From assembly GCF_014202315.1 (NCBI RefSeq), contig NZ_JACHGN010000012.1, positions 297,413 through 361,412 of the forward strand: a stretch of DNA of 64,000 nt. The letters run 5' to 3'. A program made the translations under genes and the position numbers. Every line of letters begins with the position of its first letter. Within the stretch, counting starts at the first letter, position 1. Shown here piece by piece: positions 1 to 8,333 of this stretch. This stretch comes from Thermocatellispora tengchongensis (GTDB taxonomy: Bacteria > Actinomycetota > Actinomycetes > Streptosporangiales > Streptosporangiaceae). The notes beneath the pieces were generated by a model that was not told where the DNA came from, ran no database searches, and worked only from the letters and a program-made list of their open reading frames with translations.

Positions 1-66
1 AGCCCCAGCGCGGGGACCGGCGCCGACCTGTACCCCGCCGCGACGCGGCCGTCCGACGAGGCCGCG

Positions 67-1632
67 GTGGTCGCGGCGCAGGCGGCGACCGCGGCGACGA
101 CGAGAGAGGCGCTGACGGCCAACCCGCTGCGCGACCCGCGCGACAAGCGCCTGCCCCGTGTGGCCGGGCCGTGCGTGCTGGTGCTGTTCGGCGTCACCGG
201 CGACCTCGCCAAGCGCAAGCTCCTGCCCGCGATCTACGACCTGGGCAACCGGGGCCTGCTGCCCCCGGGCTTCTCCCTGGTCGGCTTCGCCCGGCGCGAC
301 TGGGCGGCCCAGGACTTCGCCCAGGTCACCCATGACGCGATCAAGGAGAACGCGCGCACCCCCTTCCGCGAGGAGGTGTGGAAGCAGCTTCGCGAGGGCA
401 TCCACTTCGTCCCCGGCGAGTTCCACGACGACGGCGCGTTCGACGCGCTGGCGATGGCGCTGAAGGAGATCGACGAGACCCGCGGCACCGGCGGCAACTA
501 CGCCTTCTACCTCTCGGTGCCGCCGAAGTTCTTCCCGCTGGTGGTGCAGCAGCTCAAGCGCACCGGCCTGGCCAACGCGCCCCACGGCGCGTGGCGGCGG
601 GTCGTGATCGAAAAGCCGTTCGGGCACGACCTGGCCAGCGCCCAGGAGCTGAACGAGATCACCAGCGCGGTCTTCCCCGAGAGCTCGGTCTTCCGGATCG
701 ACCACTACCTCGGCAAGGAGACCGTCCAGAACATCATGGCGCTGCGGTTCGCCAACAACCTGTTCGAGCCGATCTGGAACCGCAGCTACGTGGACCACGT
801 GCAGATCACGATGGCCGAGGACATCGGCATCGGCGGCCGGGCCGGCTACTACGACGGCATCGGCGCGGCCCGCGACGTGATCCAGAACCACCTGCTCCAG
901 CTCCTCGCGCTGGTCGGCATGGAGGACCCGACCTCCTTCGACGCCGACGCGCTGCGCCGGGAGAAGGAGAAGGTGCTCAAGGCCGTGCGCCTGCCGCAGG
1001 ACCTGAGCCTCGGCACCGCCCGCGGCGCCTACACCGCGGGCTGGCAGGGCGGCGAGCCGGTGGTCGGCTACCTGGAGGAGGAGGGCATCCCCGCCGACTC
1101 CATCACCGAGACCTACGCCGCGATCAAGCTGGAGATCGCCAACCGGCGCTGGGCGGGCGTGCCGTTCTACCTGCGCACCGGCAAGCGGCTCGGGCGGCGC
1201 GTGACCGAGGTCGCCGTGGTGTTCCAGCGGGCGCCCCACCTGCCCTTCAGCAAGACCGACACCGAGATCCTGGGGCAGAACGCCCTGGTCATCCGGGTGC
1301 AGCCGGATGAGGGGATCACGGTCAGGTTCGGCTCGAAGGTGCCGGGCACCGCGATGGAGGTCCGCGACGTCAGCATGGACTTCGCCTACGGCGAGTCGTT
1401 CATGGAGTCCTCGCCCGAGGCGTACGAGCGGCTGCTGCTGGACGTGCTCATCGGCGACCCGCCGCTGTTCCCGCACCAGCGGGAGGTGGAGCTGTCCTGG
1501 CGCATCCTCGACCCGATCGAGGAGTTCTGGGCCACGCAGGGCCAGCCGGAGGGCTACCCCGCCGGCACCTGGGGCCCGCCCTCGGCCGACGCGATGATGG
1601 CCCGCGACGGCCGGGTCTGGAGGAGGCTGTAG
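67..1632 (+). CDS. zwf: Glucose-6-phosphate dehydrogenase
   Basis: Oxidises glucose 6-phosphate to 6-phosphogluconolactone with NADP+, opening the cytoplasmic oxidative pentose phosphate pathway. The nucleotide-binding loop GVTGDLAKRKL is at residues 42-52 and the substrate/catalytic signature RIDHYLGKE at 210-218. The 521-residue product is slightly long for the family because of an Ala/Thr-rich N-terminus. The reading frame is open to base 1 of the window, so the GTG at 67 is a nominal start: conserved sequence begins only near residue 19 (NPLRDPRDKRLPR), and the true start could lie beyond the edge. It is followed without a gap by opcA and then pgl, the usual actinobacterial operon. Identity is secure; only the start is in doubt. 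Confidence 0.97.
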   Translation: MVAAQAATAATTREALTANPLRDPRDKRLPRVAGPCVLVLFGVTGDLAKRKLLPAIYDLGNRGLLPPGFSLVGFARRDWAAQDFAQVTHDAIKENARTPFREEVWKQLREGIHFVPGEFHDDGAFDALAMALKEIDETRGTGGNYAFYLSVPPKFFPLVVQQLKRTGLANAPHGAWRRVVIEKPFGHDLASAQELNEITSAVFPESSVFRIDHYLGKETVQNIMALRFANNLFEPIWNRSYVDHVQITMAEDIGIGGRAGYYDGIGAARDVIQNHLLQLLALVGMEDPTSFDADALRREKEKVLKAVRLPQDLSLGTARGAYTAGWQGGEPVVGYLEEEGIPADSITETYAAIKLEIANRRWAGVPFYLRTGKRLGRRVTEVAVVFQRAPHLPFSKTDTEILGQNALVIRVQPDEGITVRFGSKVPGTAMEVRDVSMDFAYGESFMESSPEAYERLLLDVLIGDPPLFPHQREVELSWRILDPIEEFWATQGQPEGYPAGTWGPPSADAMMARDGRVWRRL

Positions 1633-2538
1633 ATGACCAGCTTCATGCTCAGCGGCACCAACGCGTCCAAGATCAGCTCTCATCTGACCCACCTGCGCCA
1701 CCAGATGGGCGCGCCCGCGATCGGCATGGTGCTGACGCTGGTCGTGGTGTGCGACGAGAGCAACCAGTACGACGCGACCCGCGCGGCGACCGACGCGGCG
1801 CGCGAGCACCCCTCGCGCATCCTCGTGGTGATCAACCGCGACCCGGAGGAGGCCAACCGGCTCGACGCCGAGCTGCGCATCGGCGAGTCCACCCCGGGCG
1901 AGGTCGTCCTGCTGCGCCTGTACGGCGAGCTGACCCGGCACGCCGACTCGGTGGTCAGCCCGCTGCTGCTGCCCGACACCCCGGTGGTGGCGTGGTGGCC
2001 GGGCCCGTGCCCGGAGGTCCCGTCCAAGGACCCGATCGGCCAGCTCGCGCAGCGGCGCATCACCGACGCGCGGGCCGACACCGACTCCGTGGCGGCGATC
2101 GTCGGCCGGTCCCGCGGGTACGTCGCGGGCGACACCGACATGGCCTGGACCCGCCTGACACCGTGGCGCAGCCTGCTGGCCGCGGCGTTCGACCAGCCGG
2201 TGGGCCGGGTCGGCGGCGGCCTGGTGGAGGCCGCGGCCGGCAACGCCAGCGGTCCGCTGCTGGCCGCCTGGCTGTCCAGGCGCGTGGGCGTGCCCATCGG
2301 CGTCGCCGAGTCGGGCGGGCCGGGGCTGACGGCCGTACGCCTGAACACCGACGAGGGCGAGGTCTCGGTGACCAGGACCGACGCCAGGCTCGCCACCCTG
2401 CGCCGGCCCGGCCAGCCCGACCGGCACGTCGCGCTGGCGCGGCGGCACACCTCGGAGCTGCTGGCCGAGGAGCTGCGCCGCCTCGACCCCGACGAGATCT
2501 ACGCCGAGGCGCTGCAGCAGCTCGCCGCGACCGGCTGA
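1633..2538 (+). CDS. opcA: Glucose-6-phosphate dehydrogenase assembly protein OpcA
   Basis: OpcA is an allosteric/assembly partner of glucose-6-phosphate dehydrogenase in actinobacteria and cyanobacteria; it is not itself known as an enzyme. The 301-residue product has the typical start (MTSFMLSGTNASKISSHL) and the conserved PDTPVVAWWPG segment near residue 116. The ATG directly follows the zwf TAG, and the Shine-Dalgarno sequence AGGAGG lies inside the last zwf codons, so the two genes are almost certainly translationally coupled. Position between zwf and pgl supports the call. Full length, no anomalies seen. Confidence 0.96.
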   Translation: MTSFMLSGTNASKISSHLTHLRHQMGAPAIGMVLTLVVVCDESNQYDATRAATDAAREHPSRILVVINRDPEEANRLDAELRIGESTPGEVVLLRLYGELTRHADSVVSPLLLPDTPVVAWWPGPCPEVPSKDPIGQLAQRRITDARADTDSVAAIVGRSRGYVAGDTDMAWTRLTPWRSLLAAAFDQPVGRVGGGLVEAAAGNASGPLLAAWLSRRVGVPIGVAESGGPGLTAVRLNTDEGEVSVTRTDARLATLRRPGQPDRHVALARRHTSELLAEELRRLDPDEIYAEALQQLAATG

Positions 2539-2586
2539 CCCTGCACACCCGATCACGAATCACACCCGATCCCGAAAGGCACCGAC

Positions 2587-3360
2587 GTGACCGTCCCCAG
2601 CGTTGTCGTCCACCGCGACGCCGACGTGCTCGCCAAGGCAGTGGCCGCACGCCTGATCACCCGGCTGGTGGACGTGCAGTCCGCCAAGGGCTCGGCGTCG
2701 CTGGTCCTCACCGGAGGCACGGTCGGTCACGCCACCCTGGCCGAGGTCGCCGCCACCCCGGCCAGGGACGCCGTCGACTGGCGGCGGCTCGACGTGTGGT
2801 GGGGCGATGAACGCTTCCTGCCCACCGGCGACCCCGAGCGCAACGAGACCGGGGCCCGCAAGGCGCTGCTGGACAAGGTCGATCTCGACCCCGCCCGGGT
2901 GCACGTCATGCTCGGCCCCGACTCCGGCCTGACCGCCGAGGAGTCCGCCGCCCGCTACGCCGAGGAGCTGCGCGCCGCGGCCCGTCCCGAGGACCACGGT
3001 CCGGTCCCCCGCTTCGACGTGCTCCTGCTCGGCATGGGCCCCGACGCCCACGTGGCCTCCCTGTTCCCGGAGATGCCCGCCCTGTACGACGAGCGGCCCA
3101 CCGCCGCCGTGCACGGCGCTCCCAAGCCCCCGCCCACGCGCATCACGCTCACCATGAGCTCCATCCACGCGGCCCGCGAGGTGTGGGTGGTGGCCGCCGG
3201 CGCGGAGAAGGCCGGCGCCGTCCGGCTGGCCCTGTCCGACGCGGGCCCGGTCCAGGTGCCGGCCGCGGGCGCCCGCGGCCAGAGCCGCACGCTGTTCCTG
3301 CTGGACCGCGCCGCCGCCGCCAAGATCCCCGCGTCCCTGGTGCGCCCCGCCAGCCCCTGA
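2587..3360 (+). CDS. pgl: 6-phosphogluconolactonase
   Basis: Hydrolyses 6-phosphogluconolactone to 6-phosphogluconate, the second step of the oxidative pentose phosphate pathway. Family motifs are LTGGTVG at residues 41-47, WWGDERF at 71-77 and GMGPDAHVASLF at 149-160. The 257-residue length is typical of the SOL/DevB family. The GTG start at 2587 follows a GAAAGG ribosome-binding sequence. The 48-nt gap after opcA is short, so it probably belongs to the same transcript. It ends 14 nt from the convergent deaminase gene. Confidence 0.96.
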   Translation: MTVPSVVVHRDADVLAKAVAARLITRLVDVQSAKGSASLVLTGGTVGHATLAEVAATPARDAVDWRRLDVWWGDERFLPTGDPERNETGARKALLDKVDLDPARVHVMLGPDSGLTAEESAARYAEELRAAARPEDHGPVPRFDVLLLGMGPDAHVASLFPEMPALYDERPTAAVHGAPKPPPTRITLTMSSIHAAREVWVVAAGAEKAGAVRLALSDAGPVQVPAAGARGQSRTLFLLDRAAAAKIPASLVRPASP

Positions 3361-3374
3361 CGGGCCCTGCTCCG

Positions 3375-4475
3375 CTACTCCGCGGCGCGCAGCACCGTGT
3401 CGATCTCGGCCACAAGGGCGTCCTGGGCCGGGCGGTCCAGGCTGGAGGCCCGTACGGCGTTGCGGGCCAGCTCGGCGAGTGCGGCGCGGTCCAGGCCGAA
3501 GACCTCGGCGGCGATCTCGTACTCGCGGGTCAGCGTGGTGTTGAACATGGGCGGGTCGTCGCTGTTCAGGGTGACGTTCAGGCCCTCCTTGAGCATGCGG
3601 GGCAGGGGGTGCGCGGCGATGTCGCGCACCTGGCCGGTGCACACGTTGGAGGTCGGGCACACCTCCAGCGGCAGCCAGGTCTCGCGCAGGTGGGCGACCA
3701 GGCGGGGATCGTCCAGGCAGGAGATGCCGTGGCCGACGCGCTCGGCGCCCAGGCCCTCGATGGCCTCCCAGATGGTCTCCGGCCCCGTCATCTCGCCGGC
3801 GTGCGGGAGGCTGCGCAGGCCGGCGGCGCGGGCGGCGCGGAAGGCGTCGCGGAACTCCTCCCGGTACGCCGGGCGGTGCTGCTCGATCCCGGCCAGCCCG
3901 AACCCGACCAGGGCCTCCGGCGGCTCGTCGAGGGCGTGGCGCACGGTGACCGCCGCCGCCTCGCCGCCGTACTCACCGGGGATGTCGAAGATGTAGGCCA
4001 TGCGCACGCCGTGCTCGGCCGCCGACTCCCGGGCGGCGACGTCCAGGGCCTCGGTGACCGCCCGCATGGGCAGGCCGCGCGTGTGGTGGGCGTACGGCGT
4101 CACCTGGAGCTCGACGTAGCGGCAGTTCTGCGCGGCCAGGTCGCGGGCGAGGCCGGTGACGAGGGTGGCGATGTCCTCCGGCTCGCGCACCACGTCGTTG
4201 ACGGCCTGGTAGACCTCGGCGAAGTGGGGGAAGTCGCGGAAGGTGTAGAAGGCCCGCAACTCCGCCTCGGTGCCGGGCACCCGGCTGCCGGGGTGGCGCC
4301 GGGCCAGTTCCAGCACCGTCGGCACCGACGCGGAGCCGATCAGGTGGACGTGCAGCTCCACCTTGGGCAGCGCGGCGATGAACTCGGCCGAAGGCCGGGA
4401 CGAGGACGGGGACGAAGACGGGGACGAAGACGGGGACAAAGACGGGGACACAGTCTCGGACACTGGCTGGGTCAT
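3375..4475 (-). CDS. add: Adenosine deaminase family protein (adenosine or 6-aminodeoxyfutalosine deaminase)
   Basis: A zinc TIM-barrel deaminase of the ADA family. Visible metal/catalytic motifs are HVH at residues 42-44, HAGE (His-Ala-Gly-Glu) in the second half and NSDDP near the C-terminus. I place the start at the ATG at 4475; an upstream in-frame ATG at 4532 would add 19 unconserved residues. Residues 10-26 are a Ser/Pro low-complexity linker made by imperfect 12-bp DNA repeats. In many menaquinone-making actinomycetes a close paralogue (opening motif HVHLIGSASV) deaminates 6-aminodeoxyfutalosine, so the substrate is open: adenosine and aminodeoxyfutalosine are both credible. It is convergent with pgl and is not clearly in an operon. 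Confidence 0.85.
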   Translation of the reverse strand: MTQPVSETVSPSLSPSSSPSSSPSSSRPSAEFIAALPKVELHVHLIGSASVPTVLELARRHPGSRVPGTEAELRAFYTFRDFPHFAEVYQAVNDVVREPEDIATLVTGLARDLAAQNCRYVELQVTPYAHHTRGLPMRAVTEALDVAARESAAEHGVRMAYIFDIPGEYGGEAAAVTVRHALDEPPEALVGFGLAGIEQHRPAYREEFRDAFRAARAAGLRSLPHAGEMTGPETIWEAIEGLGAERVGHGISCLDDPRLVAHLRETWLPLEVCPTSNVCTGQVRDIAAHPLPRMLKEGLNVTLNSDDPPMFNTTLTREYEIAAEVFGLDRAALAELARNAVRASSLDRPAQDALVAEIDTVLRAAE

Positions 4476-4598
4476 GCCGGGACCATACGCACGCTCGCGG
4501 CCTCGGAGACACCCTTCCGGCCGATATCTCACACAATCGTGTCAGGTTCCTCCGCGAATGGGGCGTGGCGATGGACGAGGGCGCCCGCGAGGGGGTAG

Positions 4599-5438
4599 TT
4601 GTGGATCGTGGACCTCGACGAGGTGGCCGGGCGGCTGTACGGTCTGGCGCCGGGTGACTTCACGGCCGAGCGCGACGCGGCGGCGCGTGCGGCCAAGGAG
4701 GCGGGCGACGCGGCGCTCGCCCGCGAGATCCGCACGCTGCGGCGGCCCACGGTCGCGGCGTGGGCGGTGAACCAGGCGTCCCGGCGGCATCCCGACGAGC
4801 TGACCGAGCTGCTGGAGCTGGGCGCGGAGCTGCGCCGGGTGTGGCAGGAGCAGGACGTCGAAGCGCTGGCCGAGCTGACCCGCAGGCGCGGCGCGGCGAG
4901 CGGGCGGCTGCTGCGGCTGATCCGCGAGACCGCCGAGGCGGCCGGGCAGGCGCTGTCGGGCTCGGCTCCGGCCGAGATCGAGCAGACGCTGGACGCGGCG
5001 ACGGTGGACGAGGACGCGGCCGAGCAGGTGCGCCGCGGGCGCCTGGTCCGCCCGCTGAGCTACGCCGGGTTCACCCCGGCGCCCGCGGCCCCGGCCGGCC
5101 CCCGCCCCAAGCGCCCGGCCCAGCCGCGCAAGAAGGCCGATGACCGGCAGGCGCGCGAGGCCGCGGAGCGGGAGGCACGCGAAGCCGCCGAGCGGGCCGC
5201 ACGCGAGGCCGAGCGGGCGGCCCAGGAGGCCGAGCGCGACCACGCCGAGTGGCGGGCCGAACTGGAGGCCGCCGTGGCCGAGCACGACCGGCTCACGGAG
5301 AAGGTGGAACGGCTGTCCGGCAAGCTCGCCAAGGCCCGGCAGCAACTGGCCACCGCCGCCCACCGGCGCGAGGTGGCCGAACGCGAGGAACGCCGAGCCG
5401 CCCGCACCGCCGCGACCGCCCGCGCGAAGACACGCTGA
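4599..5438 (+). CDS. Conserved actinobacterial coiled-coil protein of unknown function
   Basis: The 279-residue product has a conserved N-terminal region of about 150 residues (VAGRLYGLAPGDFTAERDAAA, then LRRPTVAAWAVNQ) found in many actinomycete hypothetical proteins. A Pro-rich hinge follows near 155-170, then a charged Ala/Arg/Glu coiled coil at about 175-270. There is no signal peptide or membrane segment, so it is probably cytoplasmic. TTG at 4599 follows GAGGGGG closely; GTG at 4608 is an alternative start that removes three residues. Function is unknown. Confidence 0.8.
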   Translation: MWIVDLDEVAGRLYGLAPGDFTAERDAAARAAKEAGDAALAREIRTLRRPTVAAWAVNQASRRHPDELTELLELGAELRRVWQEQDVEALAELTRRRGAASGRLLRLIRETAEAAGQALSGSAPAEIEQTLDAATVDEDAAEQVRRGRLVRPLSYAGFTPAPAAPAGPRPKRPAQPRKKADDRQAREAAEREAREAAERAAREAERAAQEAERDHAEWRAELEAAVAEHDRLTEKVERLSGKLAKARQQLATAAHRREVAEREERRAARTAATARAKTR

Positions 5439-5439
5439 C

Positions 5440-5978
5440 GACCGGGAGCCACGCGGCACACGTCCCCCACACCACCGCTCCTGCCCGCACGAAGGCGCGC
5501 TGAGGGCCGGGGGTCGTGCGGCACACAGCACCCACACCACCACCCAGCCCACGCGGACACACCACAACAACCAGGAACCACCGAACACACCACCCACACC
5601 ACCCCAACCCACGCCAACACGCCCCGGCGACCACGACCCCACCCGAATGCCGAGCAGCGGTTTGCTGATGTAGGAGCGTATGCCGCGCGGGCCGTCGATG
5701 CCCCACGACCTCCGGCCGTCAGGGCGTGTTGGGGAGGGGTGGGGCGGTGGTGTGGGTGGTCGGGTGAGTTGCGGTCGTTGGGGCGTGTTGGGGTGCCGGG
5801 GGTGATGGTGTGGGTGGTGTGTGGGGAGGGCGTCGCGTTGCGGGTGGTCACGCCCGGCGGGGAGTTCGCCACGCCCGGCGGGTACGGCGCCGAGGGCCAC
5901 GTGCACCAGGAGTTCCTCCCGCTGCCCGACTTCGACTGCCAAGCAGAGCCGGCTCCGCCTGCCTGCCGGGAGATCTCG
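5440..5978. repeat. Gene-poor stretch with a long imperfect inverted repeat
   Basis: No convincing gene is seen here. An AC-rich arm at 5585-5628 is nearly the reverse complement of a GT-rich arm at 5780-5822. A second, weaker right arm lies at 5721-5760. The arms (about 44 nt) enclose roughly 150 nt of ordinary GC-rich sequence. Each arm is itself a low-complexity run of CACC or GGTG. It could fold as a cruciform or transcript hairpin, or be a replication-slippage product. Nothing marks it as a transposon: there is no transposase and no flanking duplication that I can see. Confidence 0.6.
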
Positions 5979-6247
5979 GTGTTCGAGCGCTTCGACGATC
6001 GTGCCCGATGTGCCGTGGTGGCGGCCCAGGACGAGGCGAGGCGGCTCGGCCAGGCCGAGATCGACAGCCAGGCCGCGATCGACAGCGACCACCTGCTGCC
6101 CGGGGTGTTCGCCGCCGAGAGGGCCCGGCCGCGGGCGTCCTGCTGGACCACGGCCTGGACCCCGGGCGGGCACGCCGCGGGCTCGCTGCGACGGGGCTCA
6201 TCGACGCCCTCATCGGCCTGAAGGTGGCGCCCGTCACGTGCCGCTGA
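5979..6247 (+). pseudogene. Clp N-terminal-domain-like protein, frameshifted
   Basis: From a GTG at 5979 (GGGAGA ribosome-binding site) the frame reads MFERFDDRARCAVVAAQDEA and continues to SDHLLPGVFAAE, the first Clp-N repeat helix pair. The homologous continuation (GPAAGVLLDHGLDPGRAR, ending LIGLKVAPVTCR at 6247) is in another frame. Joining the two needs one extra base near 6115-6122. Small Clp-N proteins occur beside stress or protease genes in actinomycetes and probably act as protease adaptors, but no clp gene is nearby. As written the product is broken; a sequencing error would restore a protein of about 90 residues. Confidence 0.55.
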
Positions 6248-6248
6248 C

Positions 6249-6310
6249 CCGCGCCCGGGGAAGGCGGGCGCGGCCCTGATGGGACGACCGCCGCACGGGG
6301 GCGGCGGTCG
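6249..6310. terminator. Two strong adjacent hairpins after the Clp-N-like gene
   Basis: A perfect 9-bp stem (6249-6257 with 6265-6273) is followed by a perfect 10-bp stem (CGACCGCCGC at 6285-6294 with GCGGCGGTCG at 6301-6310). There is no T-tract, as is common for actinomycete terminators. They lie between two convergent gene remnants and could stop transcription from both sides. Confidence 0.6.
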
Positions 6311-6351
6311 GATCTCCTCGTCGTGGGCGGCCGGCCAGGGGGCGGCCGGTC

Positions 6352-6957
6352 TCAGCGGCAGAAGGGGGCCATGCCCAGCACGGACTTCACGCCGCCAAGC
6401 AGATGCTGGACGAAGAACCGGTCGCCCTCCATGGGCTCGTCGGTCCACGCCCGGACGTCGTGGCCGAGGGTGGTGAGCCACGCCTTGCCGCCGTCGTAGT
6501 ACTGGCACCAGCTCACCGGGTGGTGCTCGCCGTGGCCGGGGTGGCCGAGGTTGCCGCGCACGCCCCGGGCCAGGGTGCTCTCGTCCACCTCGGCGAGCAC
6601 GCGGACGCGGGTCGGCGCCGGGACGAGGTTGTACCACTCGTCGGAGAAGGTCCAGGTGCGGGGCAGCCCCTGGGTGGATGCGTCGCGGCGGCCGACGGTG
6701 ACCACGGTGCCGGGCTGGTTGGCGCTGTGGTCGTAGAAGTTGGCGTTGCCGAGCAGGCCCTCGTACCAGGGCCAGTTGTACTCGGTGCCGAAGGCGTTGT
6801 GCACGCCGACGAACCCGCCGCCGGCCCGGATGTACTGGCGCAGCGCGGTCTGGGCGGACTCGTCGAACGCGTCGCGGGTGGTGCTGAGGAACATCACGGC
6901 GTTGTACGACAGGAGCCGTCCGGCCGAGGAGAGCTGGGTGACGTCCTCCGCCACCGA
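6352..6957 (-). pseudogene. ThuA-domain protein, 5'-truncated
   Basis: The reading frame carries the C-terminal three-quarters of a ThuA (trehalose-utilisation, class I amidotransferase-like) domain: LSYNAVMFLSTTRD, YIRAGGGFVGVHNAFG, NWPWYEGLLG and GKAWLTTLGHD. The normal N-terminal strand-helix of about 55 residues is missing. Upstream of residue VAEDVTQL the sequence abruptly becomes the antisense of a PQQ-enzyme fragment. A spurious longer frame continues to 7065 but has no ThuA character. The 3' end is complete. The gene is probably dead, because start and promoter are gone. Confidence 0.7.
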
Positions 6958-7560
6958 TCTGCTGTTCATCGGGCAGCCCGACGGCAACCTGCTGTGCCTG
7001 GACGCCAGGAACGGGCGCGAGCTGTGGCGCTGGCAGACCGGGGCCGCCGTCAGCAGCAGCCCCATCGCCTACGAGATCGACGGCGAGCAGTACATCGCGG
7101 TCTACGCCGGCGGCACCGGCATCCCGTACGGGAACTCGGCGCCGCGCGGCGACCACCTGTGGGCGTTCAAGGTGGGCGGGCGCGTGCCCCCGGCCGCCAC
7201 CCCGCCCGCCCCGGTGGTCCGCCGTCCGGTCTCGGGGCCCCGGTGGACGGCAGCGCCGTGAACAACACGGTGGTGCTCGCCCGCACCTACGACAACGGAC
7301 AGGTCGGGACCGTCGAGTCGGCGGTCAACGCCATGGCCCCGACCCACCTGCGGGTTCCGGCCGGGACCACGGTCACGTTCGTCAACCCCGCGGACAACGT
7401 GCACGTGCACGGGGCCACGCAGTTCTTCGAGGGCCTGTTCGACGTGCGGCTCAAGCCGGGCGAGTCGTTCCAGTACACCTTCACCCGGCCGGGCGAGTAC
7501 TTCTTCAACGACTGCCACAGCCCGCGCCCCACGGGCAAGATCGAGGTCCTGCCCGCCTAG
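6947..7560 (+). pseudogene. PQQ beta-propeller dehydrogenase C-terminus with cupredoxin domain; 5'-truncated and frameshifted
   Basis: The first part reads LLFIGQPDGNLLCLDARNG, then ELWRWQTGA and DGEQYIAVYAGG, typical of the last blades of a quinoprotein alcohol/sugar dehydrogenase. After a Pro/Val linker, a copper-binding cupredoxin domain follows with NPADNVHVHG and FFNDCHSPRPTGKIEVL (His, Cys and His ligand candidates). The two parts are in different frames; one G missing from the ggggcccc run at 7234-7241 would join them. The N-terminal propeller is absent. The native product would be an exported electron-transfer dehydrogenase. The TAG overlaps the stop of the convergent hydrolase gene. 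Confidence 0.65.
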
Positions 7561-8333
7561 GGCGCGATCACGGCGACGTCGGCGCCCAGCAGCGGGAAGC
7601 GTTCGAGCACCAGGGGATCGTGGCCGGCGACCACCAGTCCGGGGTCGCCGGCCAGTTCCCTGATGCGGTCGAAGGCGCCGTACACGCCGGTCATGCTGTG
7701 CAGGATCGGGAACGGCCGGTCGGTTTCCAGGTTCTCGTAGAAGTGACTGGCGTCGGAGGCCAGCACGACGGGGCCGCGGGCCGTCTCGGCCCGCACCACC
7801 TGCATGCCCGCCGTGTGCCCGCCGACCAGGTGCACGCTCAGGCCCGGCAGCACGGGCGCGTCGCCGTCCACCACCCGCACCCGGCCCCGCTCCCTGGCCG
7901 ACAGGAGGCGGGCGAGGTCGTGCTCGTCGAGCAACCAGCGCTCGCGGGCGATCCGCTCCGCCCAGGGGCCGGTCCAGTAGGCCAGCTCGGCCCGCTGCAC
8001 GACGTAACGGGCCCGGGGGAACAGGTGCGCGGTGCCGGTGTGATCGTAGTGCAGGTGGGTCAGCACCACGTGGTCCACCGACTCGGCGGCCACGCCCGCC
8101 TCTGCCAGGGCCTGCACGGGCGAGCAGCGGTAGCGGAGACCTTCGGCGCGCGCCGCCCGTTCCGGTGCGATGCCGGTGTCGATCACCACCGTGTGCCGGT
8201 CGGAGACGGCCGCCCAGACGTAGTACGCGGTCGGATGGGGGCTGTCCCCGCCGGGCTCGTAGCCGTGGAAGTGCTCGCCGCGCCGGGCGTCGCGCTGGGC
8301 GTAGCGCACGGCGAGGACCCGGAAGCCGCTCAC
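7557..8333 (-). CDS. Metallo-beta-lactamase-fold hydrolase (lactonase-like)
   Basis: The 258-residue product has the two-zinc MBL signature HLHYDH at residues 93-98, further ligands His173 (GGHTAG), Asp194 (ASDASH) and His238 (AGHDP), and no signal peptide, so it is cytoplasmic. The pattern resembles the AiiA/lactonase-like branch, but the substrate is unknown. The GTG start at 8333 overlaps the transporter stop by four bases (GTGA), showing translational coupling to it. Context suggests a hydrolytic step on an intermediate, ester or lactone linked to shikimate/quinate uptake; that is inference. Confidence 0.85.
   Translation of the reverse strand: MSGFRVLAVRYAQRDARRGEHFHGYEPGGDSPHPTAYYVWAAVSDRHTVVIDTGIAPERAARAEGLRYRCSPVQALAEAGVAAESVDHVVLTHLHYDHTGTAHLFPRARYVVQRAELAYWTGPWAERIARERWLLDEHDLARLLSARERGRVRVVDGDAPVLPGLSVHLVGGHTAGMQVVRAETARGPVVLASDASHFYENLETDRPFPILHSMTGVYGAFDRIRELAGDPGLVVAGHDPLVLERFPLLGADVAVIAP

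Noticed and set aside
5640..5710. Minus-strand peptide WGIDGPRGIRSYISKPLLG as a gene fragment
   Set aside because: Reads like real protein for about 25 residues but is bounded by the low-complexity arms of the inverted repeat, and I cannot assign a family.
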